This document shows, piece after piece, positions 1 to 10,399 of a DNA stretch of 64,000 bases (positions are counted from its first letter, which is position 1; each line of letters starts with the position of its first letter). A program made the translations under genes and the position numbers. A model generated the notes under the pieces. The model had not been told where the DNA came from. It worked only from the letters and a program-made list of their open reading frames with translations, and ran no database searches. Source of the stretch: Cristatella mucedo (taxonomy: Eukaryota > Bryozoa > Phylactolaemata > Cristatellidae); NCBI GenBank assembly GCA_009760855.2, contig WPIO01000020.1, positions 6,298,001 to 6,362,000 on the forward strand, in the 5' to 3' direction.

Positions 1-1190
1 CGTACTGCTCAGATGACATTCAACCCAAGAGGCTGCTCAATGTTGGTGACTGAGGACCCCCGCCCGGCCCATCCCACCGAGGCTAAGTATCGCTGGGAAA
101 GGGTTATGGACGGTTTTTTGCTTTAGGCGCCAGTCGCGTCTATCTAGTTAGCGGTTGATGCTATACAGCGATCATCGGTAGTGACCAGAGTGAGAATGCG
201 AACATGAGTGCACATGCATGATCTGACTCCCTGTATCCATGGACGTGCATGCTTGCTTGCACTTTAACATGCACCTGTGCTCGTGTATACGTGAGCTGTC
301 TGCATCAGCATGCATGCACGATCCCCAGGCAATTGCCATTAGCAGCCAGCTAAGCTGTTGGTATCGGGTGTCTAAGGTGTCGGTTGTTACACAGGCAGTG
401 AGAATTAATCTTCACTCAACCCTTCCACTAAAGTATTGACTGGTACATGAATAAATTCAGAATAAAAAACCTATCTATAAAAAGCAGCCGTCAACTCATC
501 ACTCATCTTTGCCTTTGGCAGCAAGCCTTGCATTCCTTTGTGATCTGATCCACTGCAACATGCACTGAACAAGGTATGGTTGCACGATGGTCGTGAGGCT
601 ATTTTGATTGAGAGAAAGCTTTCCCACCAAACGATAGAGTGACAGAGTCTAGCACGGCCTTGCTTGGCTTGCAAACGTCATATAACGGCACTGGCCGAGG
701 CTTTAGCCATTCCGGTAGCGAATTCCGAGTGAAGCGAAGCACGGGCTCTGCCTGGGAACAAGCAGGAACCTCTGCCATTCGCTGATGACTTGTATTGCAC
801 ACTTTTGCATGCCGTTTGCGTCCCCCTACCGCCGGATTATCAGCTTTTTTCGGCTAGCCAACAGCATCCCAGTATTTTGCTGCTACTTTCGTTCAGCTGC
901 AATGAAACAGTTCTCGTAATTAGTTAATCGATGAATATTAAATAAGGAGATGCTTGAGGTTAAGTGTAGGTTCTTAGCTCCTGTAAAGCTGCTCAGTCTG
1001 AGGGTTCACCTAAATGCGCACACTTGACTCACAGCATCGCCAGTCCCTTTGGAAAGCTATGTTTGTTTCCAGAAATGCCCTCGAAACATAGCTTTCAGTC
1101 GGATTTGTTCATGCAGCCTTCATCCTAGAAGCTGATTGGAACTGCCTGGACACCCTTTCAGACAACTATTAAACCGAGGATATGGGTAAT
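1..1190. other. No recognisable gene or element
   Basis: Only short open frames and GCATGC-rich simple sequence (about 245-320) are visible. Nothing here matches a family I recognise. Confidence 0.5.
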
Positions 1191-1194
1191 ACTG

Positions 1195-1487
1195 TCGCCC
1201 TTAGACACGCCTCTGCTTGTCAGTTGATATTAAGACTGTTTCCTAACTCTTACAGCATTTAGTGGCTTATGCGTGCTGACACTGCATGCTGCCACTAGCC
1301 GTATTTGCATGCAGACCCTGTGCATGTCAAGCCTAACCGTGTTAAGCTTGTTGTCATTGAGCATGCTACCACTAACCAATCGATCGTGCTTCCTTTGCAG
1401 CAAATGTGAAGTGCCTAGAAAGAGATTGAGTTCTCTGAGAGCACTACATCAAAGGTAAAATAATAAAAATAATAATTATTATTATTT
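1195..1487 (+). mobile_element. LINE-B (L2-like) 3' end
   Basis: This is a 3' untranslated region of the LINE-B family followed by its hallmark tail: GCAAATGTGAAGTGCCTAG, then AGAGATTGAGTTCTCTGAG, then an (ATT)n-like run. The same order, including the upstream CATGCTACCACTAACCA stretch, occurs at 6,230-6,580 and 62,240-62,525, where it follows reverse-transcriptase coding sequence. The copy is 5'-truncated. Confidence 0.8.
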
Positions 1488-1822
1488 TGATCTCAATCTA
1501 CTGTTTAGGCTCCTTTATCTACAACTACACAGCTGAGATGGGTGGCCACTCTAGCTGCCACTCCTGCGACTATATAGCTTCCAGTTCCGGTATCAATTTA
1601 AGAATAGATGCCCACAGTGACAGTACGTACTCCGGTTGATGAGTAATCGTAGTCACTATGCTGGAGGAGGTAGCCTACGCAGCTCAAATTAATCTAAGAG
1701 TTTCGGTAATCAGCAACGGGGCGTGGCTTGGCCGAACGAGCCACACGACGGCTTCCACGGTCACACCCACGGCCAACTCACGTGGGGCCTGAAGCCGCTC
1801 ACCTAACGTGGCATCGTTCGTT

Positions 1823-2217
1823 CGTACAGCAGCGTCACACTCTGCTATGTGCATAGCACTAACAGCTGGCTGTTCAACATGGTCGCCAGCCTCTGCTTAC
1901 ATTTACGTTAAATAAATATGTTTTCAGTCATCTTTTTAGCATAGGGGTAATGACTTTGGGCGTAATGTTTAGGGGCTGCAAGTTTCGGGTTTTACGGTTT
2001 ACATTTTATTAGCTAGATTTTATATTTTTCGGGGTTTGAGTTTAGAGTTTAGTTCCTGAAGTTTAGAGTTCAGTATTTATGCATTGAAGGAAAAATGTTA
2101 ATGGAAAAGATAACTAAACGTGCTTACTTAACGTAAGTCTAAGCGTAAGCTGGCGACTATGTTGAGCAGCCTGCTAGAAGCACTTTGCCGATAGCAGAAC
2201 CTGACGCTGCTTAGTAG
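1823..2217. repeat. Foldback (long inverted repeat) element
   Basis: The stretch around 1,823-1,935 reappears inverted around 2,100-2,217. Both arms contain CAGCGTCA, CTGCTAT, GCTGGCTGTTCAACAT (or a close variant) and GTCGCCAGC-to-ACGTTAA. Arms are roughly 110 bp at about 80 percent identity by eye. The centre is AT-rich with TTTAGAGTTTAG-like sequence. This is the form of a non-autonomous foldback/MITE. I could not define target-site duplications. Confidence 0.65.
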
Positions 2218-2264
2218 CAAGCGATGCACATTAGCTTCGCTGCTGGGCTACAGGAATTAATGGC

Positions 2265-2395
2265 GCCTAATGTAATCTAATGTGTCTCCGCCCGTAACTC
2301 AACAAAGCCAAAAACACTATGTGGGTGTTACACAGGAGAGTTTTGTATAGCTCACTCACAGACTAAACGGTATTCGGTATGCACTCGGTAGAGTC
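2265..2395 (-). mobile_element. LINE-A 3' tail fragment
   Basis: In the minus direction this reads into the LINE-A 3' end: the ACTCTCCTG block, GTAACACCCACATAGTG, then GAGTTACGGGCGGAGACAC and a short ATTAG/ATTAC run. It is old and diverged compared with the copies at 25,035 and 44,562. Confidence 0.65.
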
Positions 2396-2520
2396 TTTAA
2401 CTGGGACAGCTGGCAGCTATTGCGCCATTCATCTGCCGACTAGGCTGAATTGTAACAAGCTGGGTTTTGAAAACGCGCCTGTCATTAAACTTGACATTTG
2501 TATAAATGCAACCGAATACT

Positions 2521-3000
2521 GATAATAATAATAATATTAATACATGCGTATAACGCCGCTGGAGAACTTAGTCTCTTTCTAGGCAGTTTACGTATGCTAT
2601 CAAGAAAATATGGTCAAATTATTTGCGGTAACGGGTAAATGTCAACAAACACAGCATGGTTAGAGGTTACATTCGCTGCGCCAACACGTAAAGGTGGTCA
2701 GTGGTAGCATGCAGTGTCAGCACACGTAAGCACGCAGATGACAAATTACAAGGACCAGCAAGACGCTGTGAAAAATTGGTTGCGTTTTTAGCTTCTTTGT
2801 AAATGTTGCCAAGTCAGTGGATATAGTGACGTCAGTTGGGAGTAAGTTCCATGCTTTGTAAGCATTCAGCACGCTCTCCAAAGGATTCGAGGCTCGTTCG
2901 AGGCATAAATAAGCGATGCGTCTCAGAAAAGCGGATGGTATGATGCTTAGCCTTGTGCTGACGGAGGTCGAGATTTGATTACCGTCGACACCACGATTCA
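2521..3000 (-). mobile_element. LINE-B 3' end with reverse-transcriptase C-terminus
   Basis: The tail (AAT repeats on the plus strand) lies at 2,521. Further into the element the minus strand encodes AWNLLPTDVTISTDLATFTK and KLKT, the conserved 'WNSLP...TFK..LKT' end of L2/CR1-type ORF2. The copy is 5'-truncated at about 3,000, where a plus-strand LINE-B tail begins. Confidence 0.75.
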
Positions 3001-3002
3001 TC

Positions 3003-3073
3003 AATGTAAAGCGCCTAGAAAGAGATTAAGTTCTCTGAGGGCGCTTTATCAAGTGCAATATTATTATTATTAT
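3003..3073 (+). mobile_element. LINE-B-type tail (short copy)
   Basis: Only the terminal stem-loop tail is present (GTAAAGCGCCTAGAAAGAG through GGGCGCTTTATC) followed by (ATT)n. It abuts the minus-strand copy at 2,521-3,000. Confidence 0.8.
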
Positions 3074-3074
3074 A

Positions 3075-4180
3075 TCGAATTTCCCTTCCCTAGAGTAACC
3101 ACTTCGCGATAAGACGGCGCTGGAGCGATAATGCGCGATGTCGCGATAATGTCCGGCTCTAAATTAATGAGCGACGATGTCCGTCTCTTTGCTATTTGGC
3201 AGGGGCCAGCAATGCGATCGCGCTGCGACTCGGCGGCAGAGGCCATAGTCCGCGGCAGACAGAGGAGAGACGTAGTAGCCACGGCTGCTCAGCCGGCTCC
3301 AAAAGGCCGGCCTTCGCTCGATGCATTGTACGGCGCCTCAATTGTAACTACACATCGACACCCCCCCCCCCGGTACGCGATCAGTCGCTAGTGAGACCCT
3401 CGCTATAACCAAGTGTCGACTGCAAATTGGGTTGAGCCAAGCGAGAGCGCCGTTTGCCGACCGGGTACGTAATCAGATCGGGCAACCGTGGGACTGCCTT
3501 TGACGGCGAATATCAGCACGAGGTAGGCGTTCTCCTTTTAGCAGGGACGGCGAGATGAATCTTGTTCTCTTACCTTGCGTAACTCAACCGGGTAAATCTC
3601 GGCATGCTGTTTCATAGCTCTAAATGCTATCGTAAAGATGAGATCCGAAAATATGGCCGTAGCTAAGTAAAGGTGACCTGAACCTGCCCTTTCTGGGTCA
3701 GCGGATTATATATGTAACTATTATTAAGTATATATAATAGAAATTATGGGGATGTTTTTTACATCGATGTGCCTCAGAAAAGACCACGGCCATGGGCTTG
3801 CCGATGTCGGCCCGCAGGTGGCCGGATCGAGTTTCCTTAGGGTCAAGGTGGTTTCTTTAGGCTTTATTTTTCTGCAGCTGTTACCCGGAATAGGAAAGGA
3901 ACCACTCAGTAAATTTTCTCACGACCGCAGCAGGCTTGGACGGTTCGTGCTGGTATGCTCAGGAATGCTAAGGCATCGTAGGTTGCACAAGGCGTGTTGA
4001 ATAGCCGATGGTTAAATAGAAAGCCTGAAGGTCTGCCTCTATCGATTGCACAAGTCCATAGAGCGCCATTGTTAAAAGAAATCGAGGTTTGGCCATTGGT
4101 GCAGGGTTTAGCGTGTCTGCAGAGGAGCCGTGGGTAAGTGCGAGTGCAAGTGCACTGCTCTATTGCCAGCTTCATCGCTG
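3075..4180. other. No recognisable gene
   Basis: 3,080-3,500 is richer in CpG than its surroundings, with a C10 run near 3,361-3,371. The rest is ordinary sequence without recognisable coding content. Confidence 0.4.
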
Positions 4181-4185
4181 TTGAC

Positions 4186-4476
4186 AAGTGCTGTTTGCGT
4201 CTACGGTTTCTACTGTTGTAATTAGCGAAGCGCATTGACACTAATGTACACGCCTCACCTGTGCCCAATAGTTAGGCCATCGACGCAGCCAGCGCAGCGT
4301 CAGGCCACTAAGGCATGTTATATTTTGTGTCGTCTGCTGCGATTGATCGAGCTCTCAGATATGTACGTGTTAAGAGAGAGTATTAAAGGAGAATCTCGTT
4401 TACTTCACGCGTTCGCCCGCTGTGTCTTCGTGAAACTCCTACAAGAGCTGCCGCCGGCCGGAGCCACTGTTATACA
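4186..4476 (-). mobile_element. Gypsy-type LTR, apparently solo (copy 1 of 3)
   Basis: Read on the minus strand it starts TGTATAACAGTGGCTCCGGC, has a CTCCTTTAATACTCTC block (poly(A)-signal region of the opposite strand sense) and ends near CGCAAACAGCA. It aligns closely over about 290 bp with 42,707-42,985 (plus) and with 38,377-38,857 (minus, interrupted by a MITE). The third copy abuts Gypsy gag/protease remains, which is the basis for calling this an LTR. No internal region is visible here. Confidence 0.65.
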
Positions 4477-4754
4477 ACGCAAGTGCAATCTCAAGGGATG
4501 ACTTGGCGTTTGTCTGTGTGAGAGAACATAGAATCAGGCGGCTTAGGGCGATGAGCGGCTGCCCTCCGAGTCACCAGAGTTGGAACGATGGCTCGCGGCC
4601 CTATGACTTTGGCAGTCCAACCGCAAATTCGCGAAAGGGTAAGCAGTAGGTAGTGCACCTGTAGGGGTATCCGTCTACCTAAACTGCCACCAGCTGTCCA
4701 GCGGTTTCAGAATGTTAATGGATCGATGTAGAACAAACAATGCAAGCCTGGAAT

Positions 4755-4905
4755 GAAAGGGTAACCCATAAAAGCGGGCACTACAAAAGCAAATCAATGA
4801 AAGCGCGAAACTACATAAACGCACAGGACAAAAGCTCTCCGACAAAGCGCTCAGTGACGTAAGCGTGCCTTCAAAAGCGCACCGACGAAAGCGCGAAAAA
4901 ATCAT
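4755..4905. repeat. Degenerate 15-bp minisatellite
   Basis: About nine units of 14-15 bp of the form AAAGCGC-(5-6 bases)-GAC are seen, for example AAAGCGCGAAACTAC, then ATAAACGCACAGGAC, then AAAAGCTCTCCGAC. Confidence 0.6.
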
Positions 4906-5140
4906 TTTAAGAAAATACGGAATGCTCGGAGATATTTATAATTAGTGTATTTCATTAAAGAAAATGCATACGTAGTGTAGGGGCTCTCGTGCAAAGCATG
5001 GTCCGTGCCCCCCACAGGCGAGATGTGGACGTCACGACGACGGCTGTATTTTACCCAGGCGAGAGCAGACAAGCGCGCTTACATGCGGAAGTAGTAGCCG
5101 CCGCACAAGCAGCTCCCCAGCTAGAGGAGAAGAGAGAACG

Positions 5141-5145
<5 letters not shown>

Positions 5146-5225
<80 letters not shown>
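5146..5225. repeat. (GA)n microsatellite
   Basis: A GA dinucleotide tract of about 80 bp with one CGCGAG interruption near 5,180. Confidence 0.95.
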
Positions 5226-5226
<1 letters not shown>

Positions 5227-5814
5227 GGTAACGTGCGAATAGGCCCGCGGACAAGCAGAACGTAGGTCACTGCAGAGCTAGTGGGGTCACGCGACCCAGC
5301 GCTGACCCCTTCTATGCAATTAAATTCGGCATAGTCAGCTGATATTACCCGACTGCAGCACCTAATGGGGTGGTATGCAGCGCTCCCGTTGGCCGTGCGG
5401 AGTGGCTGGAGTCCGGCTGGGGGCGGAACTGTGGACGTGTCGTCGCATCACGTGGTTCCGCCCCTAGACGCCGTTCCGTGCGCCCAATGGACGGGCTCCG
5501 TGCCGGCACGTGACATATCCTTGCCATGCAATTGGCTTCTTGCACATGCATCGGCCCCTGCATACGCTATACACTCTCTTCTCCGCTATCCCCGTGTGCT
5601 CCGGGCAGCAGGCACGTCGGTTTCGATCGCCAGTATCTAAATCCACGTATTTCGTCTGCTTCGCCGGCTAACTATGTATCGGTCATCATCATTACCATGC
5701 TTTTGTAGAGGCATCGCCAATCATCGTTATTCTTCGTCGTCCCACCGCCGGCCCTCTCGAGCCCCTAAAGAACAAAGGTGCGACTGGCAGCGCGCCCGAA
5801 ATATCGTACGCTGC

Positions 5815-6580
5815 TTCATTAATAACACACAACGTTGCTAAAATTTGGGCTTGTTTAGACAGGGATACCACATATAAATTGGTTCGTGCATTTGTGACTT
5901 TCCATATTGACTTCTGTAACTCACTGCTTGCTGGTCTACCGGCCTGTGCACTCCGGCGCTTACAGATGGTGCAAAACTCTACAGCTTGGCTCGTCTGTCA
6001 GGAGCGGCGAAGCTGCCACATCGCACCACTTCCCGCCAACCTGCACTGGCTCCCAGTCAACAAATGTATCGACTTCATGGTTTTGTCGCTCACTTTTAGA
6101 TCCCTTCATCCTTTGGCTCCAGCCTACCTACCAGATCTACTCCCTCACCAGGCTATGCATCGTACCACTCGCTTTCGGAATGTAACTGTTTACCTCCACC
6201 TAGTACAAATGTGAAATCCTTTGGAGATTGTGCCTTTAGTATGCTCTCAAGGCCTGGAACTCACTCCCGACTTGCGTCTCGACATCTCCTGACTTGTCCA
6301 CATTTTTAAAAGAAACCAAAAACGCATCTATTTATCACAGTATACTGGGTCCCCGTGATTCGTCCTTGATGAGTTTATGCGTGCCGATACTGTGCGTGCT
6401 GCCACTAACCAAACTTACATGTAGACCCTCTGCAAGGCACCCCTAACCATGTCGTTCCTGTTGTTTATTTAGCATGCACCACTAACCATTCGATCGTGCT
6501 TCGTTTGCAGTAAATGTACAGAGTCTACAAAGATATTGAGTTCTCTGAGGGCGCTATATCAAATGCATTATTGTAATATT
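5815..6580 (+). mobile_element. LINE-B (L2-like), 3' third of ORF2 plus 3' UTR and tail
   Basis: The plus strand encodes LVRAFVTFHIDFCNSLLAGL, then HWLPVN and PLAPAYLPDLL, which are the hallmark C-terminal motifs of L2-type reverse transcriptases. The reading frame shifts after about 6,210. The 3' UTR and the tail (ATTGAGTTCTCTGAGGGCGC, ending ATTGTAATATT) follow. The copy is 5'-truncated near 5,815. Confidence 0.85.
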
Positions 6581-6760
6581 AAACCGCCCTAGCCACCTGG
6601 TCCATCGCTCTGAGTTCAGTTGCCGCTAATGCCTGTACTCGAGTAAGTCATTTTGCTACACTAATTATTAAATTGTAACAATTCGGTAATACAACTTTGG
6701 CTTTAGTCACAGCTTCCTACCCTTTGGCTAAGTGAGTAACTACAGCTATGATGGCACACT

Positions 6761-6885
6761 AATAATAATACATTTGTTATAGCACCTTCAGAGAACTCAA
6801 TATCTGTCCAGGCACTTTACATTTGTCGTAAAGGAAGCACAGTCGAATGGTTAGTGGTAGCACGCTCGATGACAACAAGCATAGG
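6761..6885 (-). mobile_element. LINE-B 3' tail
   Basis: AAT repeats followed by the inverted tail (GCACCTTCAGAGAACTCAAT, then GCACTTTACATTTG) and the AAGGAAGCACAGTCGAATGG segment mark a short minus-strand copy. Confidence 0.75.
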
Positions 6886-7010
6886 CATGGCTAGGTCGAC
6901 GCGGAGCAGTAGACGGTCCCTCTACGTGCAGGCTAGGTTGATGCGTGCTGCGCTGTCTGGTTTTACGAAAGTGCAACTACTATAAGCAATTGCATTTCCG
7001 ATGCGGCTCG

Positions 7011-7062
7011 GGGTACCCGGCAGTGGCAGCAGCTGCAGCTGCCTGCTGCCACCAAGGTACCC
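7011..7062. repeat. Strong hairpin (interrupted inverted repeat)
   Basis: GGGTACC (7,011) pairs with GGTACCC (7,056), and GTGGCAGCAG (7,023) pairs with CTGCTGCCAC (7,043). This gives about 17 paired bases around a self-complementary CTGCAGCTGC loop. Confidence 0.75.
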
Positions 7063-7913
7063 GGATGTCTCCTTGACCTGCTGGGGTCAGCCGGTGCTGT
7101 ATAGACAGCTCGGTAGGCGGCCAGAGCATGACGCCGGTTACACAACATCCTAAGGTGCATGAGTGGTTTGGATGTCACTACGTGGAAATGGCCATTCAAA
7201 GCGAGAAATCATAAGGCAGCTGAGGATCTCAGAGGGTACTGTTTGAACCGCCATTAGGAACATATGCACTGAGGTATTATCGAGGCGCTGTCCTGCTAGG
7301 GTCACCCTCGAGTAACTTCTCCGAGGGAGGACCGGCTCCTGAAAAGCATGGCGCTGAAGGATCGTCTTGCCACTGCTAAAATGCACTGCTGTAGTCTCTA
7401 CCAAGTCTCGATACCAGGACGATCAAAAGTAAAATACCTCGATACACAAATACCTGAGTAGACAACTTTATGAGTGCGGACTGGACGCACGGGTGGCTAA
7501 GTGCCAGCCACCAGCGTTGACAGTGCAGCACAAAAATGTAAGGCTGAGTTTCGCTCACCGGTACCAGCATTGGACAGCTGCACGATGGAGCTGAGTGATC
7601 TGTACTGACAAGTCAAAATACAATCTCTTTGGCTGCAGCCAGAGGAGGAAGCACGTTCGCCAGCGAATGGGGGAGGCGTAAGTTGCCGGTTGTCTGCAAA
7701 AAGACTGAACATTCGGTAGTAGAAGTGGAATGGTGTGGGGTAGCTTCTCAACTTCCGGTGTTGGGCAATGAATTTAAGGAATAGTGAATCAGATTGTCTA
7801 ACTCAAAATCTTACAGAATGTTGGCTTGCCATCTGCTTACGCTCTTCACGGGCTCAATTGTGCTGCAGTTTTGTGTTGCAACTGTGTTGTATTGTGTTGC
7901 AAGCATGACAGCG
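7063..7913. other. No recognisable gene
   Basis: A few short minus-strand frames are open, but none resembles a known protein. Confidence 0.4.
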
Positions 7914-7964
7914 ATGCGAAGCACACTTCTGTGGCGGTTAAAGCCACAGAAGTGTGCTTTGCAT
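7914..7964. repeat. Near-perfect 22-bp hairpin
   Basis: ATGCGAAGCACACTTCTGTG plus GC (7,914-7,935) is matched by its reverse complement at 7,943-7,964 with a single mismatch and a 7-base loop (GGTTAAA). Confidence 0.9.
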
Positions 7965-8590
7965 AAACCCGAGACTACGGCTTCTAGCCAATTAAGATCA
8001 TGTTGCGGCCAAGCCGAAGCCATGACGCAAACCCATTAGAGCATCTGTAGGACGAAGTCAGCCGTGCTCTATTGTTTCAGAGTTCTCTAGCGCAGGAAAT
8101 TAGACTAGTTTTCTTGAGCTTTTGAAGGATTTCTTGGCATCAATGCCTCCAGAAATGTGCCAGAACCTGGTTAGGGCAATGCCAAGACTATTGAGTGAAC
8201 CTAGAAAATGTGGTGGTTCGTCGACTATTTATTCATTGTACAAAATAAATTACGTGTAATATGTATTTCTCAACTCTTCTGCAACATAAAAACTGGTGCG
8301 GGGTTAGATCCACTCTTAATCGTGTGTGCTGTGAGTAAAATAGTGCTCTGGTAGCAGATGCATAGAAACTTCTGGTGGACAGTGACGCGTTTGTATCGTG
8401 TCATTCACGTCACTTTATAGTTTATGCCAGCATTTAAATATATTCTGAAATGGTATAGTTATATAGGCAGAGTTAGTATAGCCTAGTAATGTTAGCATAT
8501 TTTTTAATTAGACGATCGATGTTTAGGCTGTGTGCGGTTTCATGAAGGTAATCAACTAGGTCTGTCCCGAGGTAGGTTTCTTATGTTTAT

Positions 8591-8760
8591 AATAATAATA
8601 ATAATTGCAAACTTGATAAAGCGCCCTCAGAAAACTCAATCTCTTTCTAGGCGCTTTCCGTTTGCTGCAAAGGAAACACGATCGAATGGTTAGCATACTC
8701 AATAAAAAACAAGAATAACATGGTTGGGGGTGACATGCACAGGGTCAGCATGCAAGTATT
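8591..8760 (-). mobile_element. LINE-B 3' tail and UTR
   Basis: (AAT)n at the boundary, then the inverted tail AAGCGCCCTCAGAAAACTCA and the GGAAACACGATCGAATGG segment. Confidence 0.8.
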
Positions 8761-8889
8761 ATAGAGTCACGTCTGGTGTAAGAGGCAAGTCTCTCATCAT
8801 GCCCAACTTCGCAAATGACCAGATATAAACATACATGGTATTGCTGTTACACGGTATATGCTTGAAAACTGGCCTAATGGTGAAATCCC

Positions 8890-9100
8890 ATGACTTTTAA
8901 ACAGAAGTTGAAAATGCACCTGTTCTTCATAGCATTTGGTTGGTCTGTGCGAATTGTTCTTTGTGTGCTCACGAGTGCTGATACTGTGCACGCTATCACT
9001 AACCATAGTGACATGTTTCTTTATAGCATTTGCAACGTGCCTAGAGAGAGACAGAGAGATTTAGCTCTGTCAGGGTGCTGTACTAATGTATTATTATTAA
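8890..9100 (+). mobile_element. LINE-B 3' end
   Basis: Begins with coding remains TFKQKLKMHLFF (the 'TFK..LKTHLF' end of L2-type ORF2), then 3' UTR and the tail with (ATT)n at 9,090. It lies opposite the minus-strand copy at 8,591-8,760. Confidence 0.75.
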
Positions 9101-9104
9101 TATC

Positions 9105-9780
9105 CAATCAATATTACTAAAGAGCACAGGCCAAGTTTTTTCATCTCGTATGAATTCCACAGAATAAGTTGCTGTAGACAAAAGCCTACCGATGCACACA
9201 AGTTTTATAAAGTTTCGCTTAAGACGTCAAGGCATTTTATTAAGGTGCCGATCAAATCGGAAATGATTCACGTCATGCCAACAGTGGCAATCCTAACTGT
9301 ATCCACTCAACTCCGGCAGATGATTAATGCAGGGACGCACACATGACCGACACACCGTCAGAGAAAAAAGGCATGCAAGCTGGCTTGTCTTGCCTCCGAA
9401 GTGCAGGGGCCAGAGAGACAACACCCAGTCTGAGCCGTTAGCATCAGGCCAATTACCTGTGGCCTGCGGTCAAAGCCTCTAGCTGACACACACTGGGCCA
9501 CATGCTTGCCTGCAAATGCCGGCAAGCCAGCAACGATCATTAGCGCCGACTGCGGTCGGTACTGAACGCGACTTCACCACGTGACAGTGAGCCTCAAGCT
9601 TCACAACACTCAAGCTTCACAGCACTCAAGCTTCACAGCACACGTTTCGAGCGCAAAAGTTCGAGACCCACGAATAGCTGCGGTAAGCTGTGCGGTACAG
9701 CTGCCATTTTCGAGACCACAGCTAAAACGCTGCGGTTGTAATTCAAGTTCTACAGAATAATGTCTCGGGTTCATCCACTG
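9105..9780. other. No recognisable gene
   Basis: Contains a short triplication of TCAAGCTTCACA(A/G)CAC at about 9,593-9,640 and nothing else recognised. Confidence 0.4.
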
Positions 9781-9850
9781 AATAATAATAATAATAATGC
9801 AATGATAAAGTGCCCTCAGAAAACTCAATCTCTCTCTAGGCGCTTTTCAT
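9781..9850 (-). mobile_element. LINE-B-type tail (short copy)
   Basis: (AAT)n followed by the inverted stem-loop tail AAGTGCCCTCAGAAAACTCA and CTAGGCGCTTTTCATGC. Confidence 0.75.
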
Positions 9851-10320
9851 GCAGTTGTGTTCTTGCGTTCTCGGGCTATGACCTCTCATGGCCCGGGTCA
9901 GCCAGCATATTTGCATATTCGAACGGCGATACAACTGATATTTCCACGATAGTCACCACTCAACTGTAGCTTTAATTCAACATTATAAAATATCGTGGTT
10001 CGGATTTACCCCCAAAATTGCGTGTCATTACGAATCTTGCGTTTTAATTCCGTGGCCCGAGCCACCTTGCAATTTTGAACTGCGATGAAGCGGCCATTTC
10101 CATGACAGGCTTCTTGCAGATTACGTTCCGACTTCCCGTTCTAGGAAACAGTGTTCTGGGTTAACCAACAAAATTCTATAATTTGAACTCAAAACCACTC
10201 TTATGCGAATTTTTAATTGGAAGTGGCATCTGTATCGCCGTTCGAATCTGTAAAGATGCTGGCTGATCCGGGCCATTGGAGGTCGTAGCGTGAGAGCGAA
10301 ACAATTCAATTGCAAGAAAC
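9851..10320. repeat. Inverted pair of an unknown dispersed repeat
   Basis: The segment 9,851-9,960 (TATGACCTC, then ATTCGAACGGCGATACA) recurs inverted at about 10,200-10,320 (TGTATCGCCGTTCGAATC, then GGTCGTAGC). Arms are about 110 bp with clear but imperfect identity, separated by about 250 bp. Confidence 0.65.
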
Positions 10321-10399
10321 TCTTAGGGTAAACCCGTAACACTTTTCTGTATTATTTGGAATAAAACCGGATCGCCAGAAGAGGTAGAGGAGTAGGCCA

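Noticed and set aside
3906-4268. 120-codon minus-strand frame
   Set aside because: It overlaps the LTR-like repeat and shows no gag-like or other motif.
5051-5254. Open frames through the (GA)n tract (RE/SL dipeptide runs), also at 11,333-11,759 and 39,022-39,204
   Set aside because: They are microsatellite translations with no independent coding evidence.
5420-5464. 10-bp inverted repeat GGGGCGGAAC / GTTCCGCCCC as an operator or promoter element
   Set aside because: It is a single short palindrome in GC-rich DNA with no adjacent gene.
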